Under the pieces are notes generated by a model. It made no database searches. It was given only the letters and a program-made list of their open reading frames with translations, and was not told the DNA's origin. The position numbers and the translations under genes were made by a program. A stretch of 15,831 nucleotides of DNA from an uncultured Clostridia bacterium (lineage in GTDB: Bacteria > Bacillota > Clostridia > UBA1381): the NCBI GenBank assembly GCA_944391635.1, contig CALXUL010000302.1, positions 1 through 15,831 on the forward strand. The letters run 5' to 3'. Below are positions 1 through 6,997 of this stretch, one piece after another (position 1 is the stretch's first letter; each line of letters begins with the position of its first letter).

Positions 1-2
1 CG

Positions 3-80
3 AATGTATATGCAGATGTTCTGAAAAGCTCAAAGGCAAAAGTTGCCGATTTGATTTCCTTAAAACTGAATGGAAATTGA
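3..80 (+). CDS. Tyrosine recombinase/integrase, C-terminal end only
   Basis: Partial gene; the 5' part lies outside the window. The visible frame encodes 25 residues beginning NVYADVLKSS and ending in TGA. The opening N-x-Y-A-x-V pattern is typical of the segment holding the catalytic tyrosine of phage and conjugative-element tyrosine recombinases (family pattern such as H/N-x-Y-A/T-H/D-V), followed by the usual short, charged, variable tail. On this reading the Tyr at residue 3 of the fragment would be the nucleophile that forms the 3'-phosphotyrosyl intermediate. Integrase genes often sit at the extreme end of their element, and the next gene downstream is a truncated hydrolase, so this fits an element terminus. 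The call rests on a very short stretch and could be another protein. Confidence 0.5.
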   Translation, partial: NVYADVLKSSKAKVADLISLKLNGN

Positions 81-248
81 TGTCCGTGATGTCCTTTTGA
101 TGTCCGAAAATACAAAAAGCTATTGCAATTTACAAAAAGTTATGATACAATAATCAAGGAAAAGCCTTATTTTATCGGACTTTTCAAAGCGATACAAAAC
201 ACTATAAAACAGCGTTCTTATTTCTCAAAGAGATAATTATTTATCAGA

Positions 249-297
249 AAAAAAGGCTTGTTTTCAAGGTTTTTCCTTGGAACAAGCCTTTTTTGGT
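249..297 (+). terminator. Strong intrinsic terminator after the recombinase
   Basis: A long hairpin with arms around 249-269 and 275-294 pairs AAGGCTTG with CAAGCC plus flanking A/T pairs, with one bulged T and a 5-nt loop. It ends in a TTTTTT run on the plus strand. The A-run on the 5' side makes it potentially active on both strands. It is well placed to end the recombinase transcript and to insulate the element from the chromosome. Confidence 0.8.
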
Positions 298-352
298 CTT
301 TGTTTATTGAAAAATCTAGAGTGTGAGAAAAAATTTGAAAAAAAGAATCCTT

Positions 353-964
353 CTATAATAGAATAAAAAATATAATAAGATACTTATAGTGTAAAAGTAT
401 CTGTCGTGCCGCTTCATTCAGATACATAATATTCCCAGTAAACTTACCCCATTCTGCCAGAAATATACCTGCCATAAAGGTTGTATCCGCCCAAATCTGA
501 GAGGCATTTCTCGACTCAAGCACTGTATGTTCAAGTGCGCCCTCGTCGGCGCGTATTCCCTCTGCCATTATGTATTTTGCCGCACGGTCACATAGTGCAT
601 AGTATTTATCATCACCATATTTTTTATAAAGCTGCAATATTGCATAATACGGAATTGTCGAGTTTACGGTGTAGGCAGGCAAGCCTTTTTGGATATGAAA
701 TTCTACCCATTCCTTTATAAACTCCAAATATCTGTCATCCTTTAAAACGCGGCTCGCTTCAAACAACCCGAAAAATCCAACACCATTCTGCCAGTCAAAC
801 GCGTCATAACGCATATCTATCCTGTTATATTTTTCAGCCGCATCAATATAGCCCTGTTTTACATAATGCACATCGCCGCGCCTGTCAAAAAAATCAAACA
901 CAAAATTAGGTATTGTATATTTTTGTTCAATAGTCTTATCCGCTGCAAGTTTTAATAAATTCAA
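353..964 (-). pseudogene. Truncated glycoside hydrolase family 105 (unsaturated rhamnogalacturonyl hydrolase-like)
   Basis: The N-terminal half of a GH105/GH88-type (alpha/alpha)6-barrel hydrolase. These enzymes remove unsaturated uronic acid from pectin fragments made by lyases. Family marks include FDWQNGVGFFGLFEAS and QIWADTTFM; the Asp in the latter matches the position of the catalytic acid in YteR-like enzymes. Family members are about 340-380 residues; this one stops at about 203. After LLHYKYL (codons down to about 377) the sequence becomes low-complexity hydrophobic residues and then TAG, so the 3' part is missing. A GTG at 982 is possible, but GGGAG at 974-978 lies just upstream of TTG 964 (9-nt gap), which gives MNLLKLAADK and is preferred. 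No signal peptide is visible, so it was probably cytoplasmic. The truncation abuts the recombinase end. Confidence 0.8.
378..402. repeat. 8-bp inverted repeat at the junction (possible att core)
   Basis: AGATACTT (378-385) and AAGTATCT (395-402) are perfect inverted copies with a 9-nt spacer. They lie exactly where the GH105 reading frame loses family similarity, and about 300 bp from a recombinase C-terminus. Tyrosine recombinases bind short inverted core sites with spacers of similar size, so this may be the attachment core. That assignment is inference. Confidence 0.35.
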
Positions 965-998
965 AATGACGCACTCCCTCACTTATAACTTTATAATA

Positions 999-1027
999 AT
1001 TATATCATCAAGCAAAATATTATTAAA
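999..1027 (-). promoter_or_regulatory. Putative SigA-type promoter for the GH105 gene
   Basis: On the minus strand a TATAAT (1004-999) lies 17 nt after TTTAAT (1027-1022), upstream of the GGGAG ribosome binding site of the truncated GH105 gene. The -10 is perfect and the -35 is weak. The region is AT-rich, so chance is possible. Confidence 0.35.
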
Positions 1028-1130
1028 TAAACAATTCTTCCACAGAGTGTATAATTTTTGCAAAAGACAGTCATTTATATAGGAAAACTGCATATCTTAG
1101 GACATTTATGAGATTTTATAGTAATTTTAA

Positions 1131-1164
1131 GAAAAAATAAAAGCCGCTGCAAAAATGCTGCGGC
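1131..1164 (-). terminator. Intrinsic terminator, minus strand
   Basis: GCCGC (1143-1147) pairs with GCGGC (1160-1164), and after one mismatch GC pairs with GC around an AAAAAT loop. On the minus strand the stem is followed by TTTTATTTTTTC. There is no annotated gene immediately upstream on that strand, so it implies a short or lost transcript. Confidence 0.6.
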
Positions 1165-1261
1165 AATTCTTGTTATTTTCTTAACAAATACATTCCGCTG
1201 ATGCAACAGGCTATTAATACCACCCCATATATATTATATCATATATTTTATATTAACAAAA
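1131..1261 (-). other. Candidate short transcription unit in the 983-1397 intergenic region
   Basis: On the minus strand this gap holds a TATAAT (1238-1233), with a possible -35 such as TTTTGT 17 nt upstream. About 70 nt further on is a hairpin with GCCGC/GCGGC arms (1143-1164) followed by a T-rich tail (1142-1131). Between them is one possible micro-ORF, GTG 1223 to TAA 1173, encoding 16 mostly hydrophobic residues (VLIACCISGMYLLRK). It lacks a clear ribosome binding site and would be nearly leaderless, so translation is doubtful. It may be a small RNA, the remnant of a lost gene, or chance. No gene is seen elsewhere in the gap. Confidence 0.25.
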
Positions 1262-1335
1262 GAATAATAGTATAAAACTTAACTGTTCAAAATTCAAGTT
1301 TCTACATATATATAAATCATAGGCAAAAAAATAGA

Positions 1336-1364
1336 TTGAAAACATGCATATTTTAGTGTATAAT
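1336..1364 (+). promoter_or_regulatory. SigA-type promoter of the LOG-family gene
   Basis: TTGAAA (1336-1341) and TATAAT (1359-1364) are separated by exactly 17 nt, about 35 nt upstream of the AAAGGAGAT ribosome binding site (1381-1388) and the ATG at 1398. This near-consensus promoter supports constitutive expression. Confidence 0.75.
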
Positions 1365-1397
1365 TAAATAAATACAATCGAAAGGAGATTTAAAAAA

Positions 1398-1985
1398 ATG
1401 AATATTTGTGTATTTGGCGCATCAAGCGCAATAATAGATGAAATATATATAAAAGCGGCAGGAGAATTAGGCGAAGAGATGGCAAAACGCGGGCATAACC
1501 TTGTGTTCGGAGCAGGCGCGGAGGGGGTTATGGGCGCAGTTGCGCGGGGCGTAAAAAAATTTAACGGGAAAATAACCGGAGTTGCGCCGACATTCTTTAA
1601 TGTAGACGGCGTATTATATGAACACTGTGATAATCTTATCCGCACCGAAACAATGCGTGAACGCAAGCAGATAATGGAAGATTCAGCCGATGCTTTTATT
1701 GTTGCGCCTGGCGGCATCGGGACGTTTGAGGAGTTCTTTGAGATTCTCACCCTAAAACAGCTGGGACGCCATGAAAAAGCTATTGTTATCTTTAATTTTA
1801 ATTCATATTATGACGATATGATAACTATGATTAATTCAGCAGTGGATAAACATTTTATGACGGCTGCCTGCAAAGAGCTTGCATTTGTTGCGCATAGTGA
1901 AAAAGAAGCATTAGATTATCTTGAAAGTTATAAACCCCAAAAATACAATATTCTTGAACTTAGAAATCTGAGGACTAAGTCATAA
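1398..1985 (+). CDS. LOG-family (TIGR00730) nucleotide 5'-monophosphate phosphoribohydrolase
   Basis: A 195-residue cytoplasmic Rossmann-like protein of the LOG / lysine-decarboxylase-like family. Characterised members cleave N6-substituted or plain AMP into free base and ribose 5-phosphate; the bacterial role is probably nucleotide salvage or damage control. Family marks are the N-terminal strand MNICVFGASS, the glycine-rich FGAGAEGVMGAVARG (about residues 37-51), the T-M-R-E-R-K segment (about 84-89) and the signature PGGIGTFEEFFE (about 103-114), whose Arg, Thr and Glu residues form the active site. The length is normal and the gene looks intact. ATG 1398 follows AAAGGAGAT at good spacing. 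It has its own promoter and a strong terminator and is a single-gene unit. Older annotation as a lysine decarboxylase would be wrong. Confidence 0.9.
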   Translation: MNICVFGASSAIIDEIYIKAAGELGEEMAKRGHNLVFGAGAEGVMGAVARGVKKFNGKITGVAPTFFNVDGVLYEHCDNLIRTETMRERKQIMEDSADAFIVAPGGIGTFEEFFEILTLKQLGRHEKAIVIFNFNSYYDDMITMINSAVDKHFMTAACKELAFVAHSEKEALDYLESYKPQKYNILELRNLRTKS

Positions 1986-2058
1986 TAGGTTCGTATCGGG
2001 TTTAACGATGCTAAAAGAATGGTGATTGTTTTTACAAGAATATAAAAAACTATTTGGG

Positions 2059-2094
2059 CAGCAAGGAATTTATCAAAAATTCCTTGCTGTTTTT
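2059..2094 (+). terminator. Strong intrinsic terminator of the LOG gene
   Basis: A perfect 13-bp stem (2059-2071 with 2077-2089) with a 5-nt loop is followed by TTTTT at 2090-2094. It ends the LOG transcript. The rest of 1986-2323 holds no convincing gene; an 80-codon TTG-started frame there runs straight through this hairpin and was discarded. Confidence 0.9.
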
Positions 2095-2228
2095 GATAAA
2101 TTAAAAACGCCTGTTATTCATTTTTTATGCGCAATAAACAAATATATTGACGATTTTCCGGCGCTAACCGCGGTTTTGTATGGTAGCAAGTATATAAACT
2201 ATTGTTCATTCGTAATAAAAAATGTACA

Positions 2229-2258
2229 TTTACAAGCTTTCTTTTTCAATGCTAATAT
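2229..2258 (+). promoter_or_regulatory. Putative promoter of the secreted esterase-like gene
   Basis: TTTACA (2229-2234) and TAATAT (2253-2258) are 18 nt apart, upstream of AAAGGGG (about 2310) and the ATG at 2324. This is plausible, but other AT-rich hexamers in the same stretch could serve equally well. Confidence 0.4.
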
Positions 2259-2323
2259 ATACTTATAAAACATCAGCCTATCTAAATTAGGTAATAATTA
2301 TAAAAAAGAAAGGGGTAAATGGT

Positions 2324-5300
2324 ATGAAACGGTTTTGGTCAGTATTTCTCAGTTTATGTCTGGCTGCGGGACAGCTTACTTCACTAACGGCGGTTAGCGC
2401 GCAAGACGGACTTTTCACGTCGGTCTGCGAAGCAGATACATTGGTAGGTACTTTTTGGGATATAACCTGGGGCAAAAATTCAGGCGGCTCAAGGTTTTTA
2501 GACTCAAGCTATGATTCAAAAAATATCTATATGCGTTTTTCCCTGCCTGAAATAAACACTGAACAAGAGCAGGTTAATAAGGCAACACTTAAAATTATGC
2601 TAAGCGAGGAATTATCTTCTGACGCCAATATTACTGTTGGACGGATAGAAAGTGACAACTGGGTAGAAGGCAATCTGTCTGAAGAATATGTCCCCGAAGG
2701 CAACCCCGATAATTTCATTGTCGGTCCGGCAGATAAGCAAGCACTGGAACCAGGATGCAGCAGCGGTTATACTGCCGATTATACAATCCTGCCAAATGCT
2801 CCGGCTGTCGGCAAATCTTTTTCATTGACAACACAAACTTCTTATCCTAAAAATCAATATTTTGAGATTGATGTAACCGATATTATTAGGGAAGATTATG
2901 AGCAAGGAAAAGAAAAAACCTCACTTTCGGTTTCCTGTTCGGAAATCCTGTGGATGCGCGCAAGGGAATGCGGCGAAACCCAAGCTCCAATACTTACTGT
3001 AGAAACCGGCGCAAAAACTCTGGAACCTCTAACTTTAGACCTTGTGCCGTAGGATGATACCTTTACCGCAAGCAACGACCAGGCAGGCGTTGTGCATTCA
3101 GCCGAAAACGCAATGCTTATAAAAAACAGCGGACCTATCCGCGAGAGCTGGATAAAGATTGATTTATCCCAGGCAGAGGGCAGTATTATAAGCGGACGTC
3201 TTCAGCTTACCTGCCGCACAGGGATTCAATACATCGACCCTGATGCAAGTAATTATATGGTTGCTGAAGAACTTTGTCTGTATGCGCCGGACGATTCCTG
3301 GACAGAAGACGGGATAACATATAACACGCGCCCTGAGGTTTACGATAGGGTCGCACGAGCAGAAGTAACCGATAATAACAGGGTGTTTTCTTTTGACTTA
3401 ACCGATTATTTCAACCAATGTCTGAAAGAAAATAAAACTGTTGCCGCACTTAAATTAAGCTTCGATTATCCATCTTCAAGCACATATGAGTTTTTTACAC
3501 AAAATGAATCCGACCAGACCAAACACCCAAAGGTTTATATCTGGTCAAGCCAAAATCCTGATGCAGTGGCAATATTGGGCGATAAAGATGACCTGCAATA
3601 TGGTCCGTATATCAGCAATAACCTCACCCTCCCGTCTGCCGGCGCTCGCGGAAGTTTAATTGAATGGAGCAGTTCTGACCCCGAACTTTTAACCGATACC
3701 GGTATTGTAACCCGCCCGGCGCCAGGGGCAGATCCCGTTTATGTTACCTTAACCGCAACCCTTACAAAGGGCAGCGAAACTCAGCAAAAGAAATTTGAAC
3801 TGACAATTATCCCGGCTGCGTCTGATATTAGTGATGTACAGGTTATTGATACAAACCCGTCGTGACAAATCTCGCTAAAATGGACTAATGTTTCGGGCAC
3901 AAAAGGCGTAAATATCTATGTAAACGGGACATTTCAGCAATTTGTAGATATAAATGATGCTGCAAATGACATGCGGACGGTAACCGGTATTGCAGGCGAG
4001 GATAATAAAATCACTTTCAAAACCGTTGATTTGGCAGACGGTGAATCACCGGGATATACGCTTACAGTCCCCTGCGGCGGAAAAACCTTATACGAAGTAT
4101 CAGAAATAACCGAAGACGATATGGTCATAACTGGCGGAGGAAGAACCCACGCATTTATTAAGGCAGAATCCGGCAGCGTCATTGATGTTATGGTAAACAA
4201 TTCAGAACAACGCTCCTTTTCCTTTGACAATAGCCAATGGAAACAAGTTTCGGACAGTGTTGCTATTGAAACCATTCAAATCATCGGGGGCAAAAGTGCG
4301 CTGCTATTGCTGACAGACGATATAAATTATAATCCCAATGATTATACCGCATCAAACAGCATATCGGGAGCGGACATATATAATCCGGTTTTCCAATATT
4401 ATGCAGAGACAGATGATCTTAGGGCAATAATGTGGGTACCATCTGATATAAATTATATCCGCGGATGCCTTGTAATAAAAAGAAACCTGCTTGATTACGG
4501 TGCGGCGCTATCTTCCCAAATACGCAAGACCTGCGCGGAAAAAAACCTTGCATTGATCCTTTATACACAGAGCGAGAACGCGGTACATGAGTTAATGTCA
4601 GGCTTTGATTATACCAAAGGCGCAGATACCGAGTTATTATTGCTAATGCAGAAATTGGCATCAGAATCCGGGTATTCGGAAATAGCAAACGCGCCTATGA
4701 TAACTATGGGACATTCATATGCCGCAGGTTATGCATGGCTTCCGGCTGCCTGGAATGAAGACCGGATAATTGCAGAGTTGCCGACAAAAATGGGCGTTTC
4801 ACGATGCGAGTTAAACGGCATAAGCGCACACTATGTAAATGTACCGATTTTCTATCTGGTAGGCGAATATTATGAGTGGGATGTAGGAAGCATATATCGG
4901 CGCGCAGATGATTATATTACGTGGGCGCTGGGCAAAAGAAGTGAAAACTCGAAAGCGGACCATCTAATAGGCGCAGCGGTTGAATGGGGCGGCGGTCACT
5001 TTGAATGGACTGATGACTGTGCTGAGTTAATAAGTGCATTTATAAAGAAAGCTGTTGACAAAAGAACCTATCCTCTTCCCGCATTAAACGGAGCAATTAA
5101 CCTTAAACCAATAACCGCAGATGACGGAGTATTGCTGAAAAGCTATACCAGTTCTGCCGGACCCGAAACACCGATACCCGCCAAAGATGCAAGCGAAGAA
5201 ACAAAAAAACAGTCTTTCTGGTATATTGACGAAGAATTTGCAAATATGGCAAAGGACTTCACACAAAATAACCTCGTCAAACGTCAGATGGTTGCGTTTA

Positions 5301-6279
5301 CCGACAAGAACGGCGAGGTTCAGGAGTTCAGGAGCGGTACAGGCACACAGCAAATACAGGTGGAATTTGAGGAAGACGGTTCGAGCTTTAAAGTTTACGG
5401 AAAATATTTATCTGAGATTCCGGAAATACTTGCAAATTCAAACGCATTGCAGATTGAAGGAAATTCAGGGGCAGATATAAAATTTGGGGTTACCTCCGGA
5501 CCTGTAGTTCAGATTAATGAAAATACCTTTCAATACCGACCCGACGCAATCTCCTATAACATCGACCAGGGCAACAGCGTATGGATGCAGGTATATTCTG
5601 AGGCAAATAACGGCTATGGATACGCTATGCTTCCAGATCAGTGGATATTCCAAATTCAAGAAACAGCGGAATGGAACAAACTATTTCTTTTGAGAAGCCA
5701 GAAAATGTTTTTGAAAACACCGGAAACATAACATTAAATGCGGTCTCCTCCTCCGGACTCCCTGTTTCATTTTTCGTAAAAAGCGGACCGGCGTATTTTG
5801 ACTATGAGGTAAACTGTTTAAAACTGCTGTCGGTTAATAAGCGTACTGGTAAAGACACTGTTACCGTTGTGGCATACCAATACGGAAATGCCGAATATAA
5901 ATCCGCCGAAATGGTTGAACAGAGCTTTGAGGTCACAGCAGTTTCACAGCCGGAACCGGTTTCAAAAGTCAGATTTTATCTTTTCGAAACAGAAGAAAAT
6001 ATTTCAAATATTGCCGGCGCAAACGGGCAGAATATTAATGCCAAAATAGAGTTTACCGCTCCATACAGCGGCAGCGCAAACATATTTGTAGTAAGAAAAG
6101 ACAGTGCAGGGGTTGTTATCTCGGTATCGGATACGCCGATTAGTATGACCGATGGGGAAAGCTCTAAATGGATAATTAATAATATTGAAACTGCTTCCTG
6201 TGCTGAAATTCAGGTTTTAGTATGGGACAGCACAAAAACCATGAAGCCTATCCTGCAAAATAAGGGTGTTTTAAACTAA
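2324..6279 (+). pseudogene. Secreted multidomain carbohydrate-esterase-like protein, broken by two stops and a frameshift
   Basis: One gene of about 1,318 codons now lies in four pieces. Frame 2 runs from ATG 2324 to 5731, interrupted by TAG (3050-3052) and TGA (3863-3865); similarity resumes in frame 1 after a probable 1-nt deletion near 5669-5680. Segments in order: a Sec signal peptide (MKRFWSVFLSLCLAAG..., cleavage near SAQD); two tandem DNRLRE/CBM96-like beta-sandwich modules (about 2400-3030 and 3050-3540); an Ig-like linker (SLIEWSSSDPELLTDTG); a fibronectin-like stretch around the TGA; an alpha/beta-hydrolase domain (about 4380-5080) with nucleophile elbow GHSYAAG (Ser 4715-4717) and candidate catalytic His in GGGHFEW (4997-4999); then Ig-like modules and a VLVWDSTKTMKP tail. 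The catalytic residues are present. The likely role was extracellular deacylation of a plant polysaccharide, but the exact substrate is unknown. Coding character persists past each lesion, so inactivation seems recent. Confidence 0.75.
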
Positions 6280-6307
6280 ATATACCGAATTTGATTAATT
6301 AAATTGG

Positions 6308-6338
6308 GCAGACTCTTTTAAAGGGTCTGCTCTCATTT
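6308..6338 (+). terminator. Intrinsic terminator after the esterase-like gene
   Basis: GCAGACTC (6308-6315) pairs with GGGTCTGC (6323-6330) around an A/T loop, with one G-T pair, and is followed by TCTCATTTTA. The T-tract is imperfect but the stem is solid, about 30 nt after the TAA at 6279. Confidence 0.65.
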
Positions 6339-6419
6339 TATATAAATTTTTGACAGGCGCATAAATATTATGATATTTTTCTTTACACATTTTAAATAGG
6401 TTTTTTTATATAAAACACC

Positions 6420-6449
6420 GTCATAGCAAAAAACAAACCCGCATATAAT
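6420..6449 (+). promoter_or_regulatory. Putative SigE-type sporulation promoter of spoIIID
   Basis: CATATAAT (6442-6449) matches the SigE -10 consensus CATACAnT at 7 of 8 positions or nearly so. GTCATAG (6420-6426) lies 15 nt upstream, at the position of the KMATATT-like -35. In Bacillus, spoIIID is transcribed in the mother cell by SigE, so the site fits the gene. The assignment rests on consensus matching only. Confidence 0.5.
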
Positions 6450-6477
6450 GTATAAAACATTATATGAGGTGAGGTAT

Positions 6478-6741
6478 GTGAGGGATTATATAAAACAGCG
6501 CGCAACAGAGCTTGCGGAATATATTCTCGCAAACAAAGCAACTGTACGCGCTGCGGCAAAAAAATTCAGCGTTTCAAAATCAACTGTACATAAAGATATA
6601 ACCGAACGGCTTTTGGCAATCGACAAAGAACTTGCCGCAAAGGTGCATGCCGTTCTTGCTGAAAACAAAGCTCAGCGACATATCCGCGGCGGGCTGGCTA
6701 CACGCGAAAAATATTTAAGGTCAAAGTCTGTTGAACTTTAA
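6478..6741 (+). CDS. spoIIID: SpoIIID, mother-cell sporulation transcription factor
   Basis: An 87-residue DNA-binding regulator. In Bacillus and Clostridia SpoIIID acts in the mother cell after engulfment, activating or repressing many SigE-dependent genes and helping sigK expression. The opening RDYIKQRATELAEYILANK is colinear with the Bacillus start (HDYIKERT...). The helix-turn-helix TVRAAAKKFSVSKSTVHKD (about residues 20-40) and the basic C-terminal motif HIRGGLATREKY are hallmarks of the family. GTG 6478 is preferred to the in-frame ATG 6448, because it sits just after GAGGTGAGG (6466-6474), matches the family N-terminus, and because ATG 6448 overlaps the predicted -10. It is monocistronic, between two hairpins, and looks intact. 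Confidence 0.93.
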   Translation: MRDYIKQRATELAEYILANKATVRAAAKKFSVSKSTVHKDITERLLAIDKELAAKVHAVLAENKAQRHIRGGLATREKYLRSKSVEL

Positions 6742-6783
6742 TTACATTATGTTTAAGCTTATTTCGTGTTTTCTGCCTATAAA

Positions 6784-6808
6784 AACGGCATAGCGTTGCT
6801 ATGCCGTT
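6784..6808. terminator. Hairpin after spoIIID (terminator-like)
   Basis: AACGGCATAGC (6784-6794) pairs perfectly with GCTATGCCGTT (6798-6808) around a GTT loop. On the plus strand the tail AATCTTTCT is only moderately T-rich; on the minus strand the stem is followed by TTTATAGG. It probably ends spoIIID and may block transcription from the other side. Its arms nearly match the hairpin at 6957-6979. Confidence 0.6.
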
Positions 6809-6951
6809 AATCTTTCTAATATTCCGGACAGGCTTGTCGACTCTTTCTTTTCTCACACATATCTTTTTATATCCCGCAGTAAAGCCGTTTTTCTTGCATA
6901 AAAACAGCATAACATTTTATTATTATAAATTATTACTGAAAAACTTTTATT

Positions 6952-6984
6952 AAAAAACGGTATAGCAAAGCTATACCGTTTTTT
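6952..6984 (-). terminator. Bidirectional intrinsic terminator after thrC
   Basis: ACGGTATAGC (6957-6966) pairs perfectly with GCTATACCGT (6970-6979) around AAA. The flanking A-run (6952-6956) and T-run (6980-6984) extend the stem and give a U-tract on either strand. It lies 13 nt past the thrC stop and ends the pgi-thrC operon. Confidence 0.85.
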
Positions 6985-6997
6985 AATATTAATAATC

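Noticed and set aside
2026..2268. 80-codon plus-strand frame starting with TTG
   Set aside because: It has no ribosome binding site and runs through the perfect 13-bp terminator at 2059-2094; its composition is that of AT-rich spacer.
3050..3865. Programmed stop-codon readthrough or a recoded TAG/TGA in the large secreted gene
   Set aside because: Two different stop codons plus a frameshift are involved, TGA ends other genes in the window (for example the GerB-type gene), and no SECIS-like or readthrough element is visible. Decay is simpler.
6698..6910. 70-codon minus-strand frame downstream of thrC
   Set aside because: It crosses the hairpin at 6784-6808 and enters spoIIID antisense; no ribosome binding site or family resemblance.
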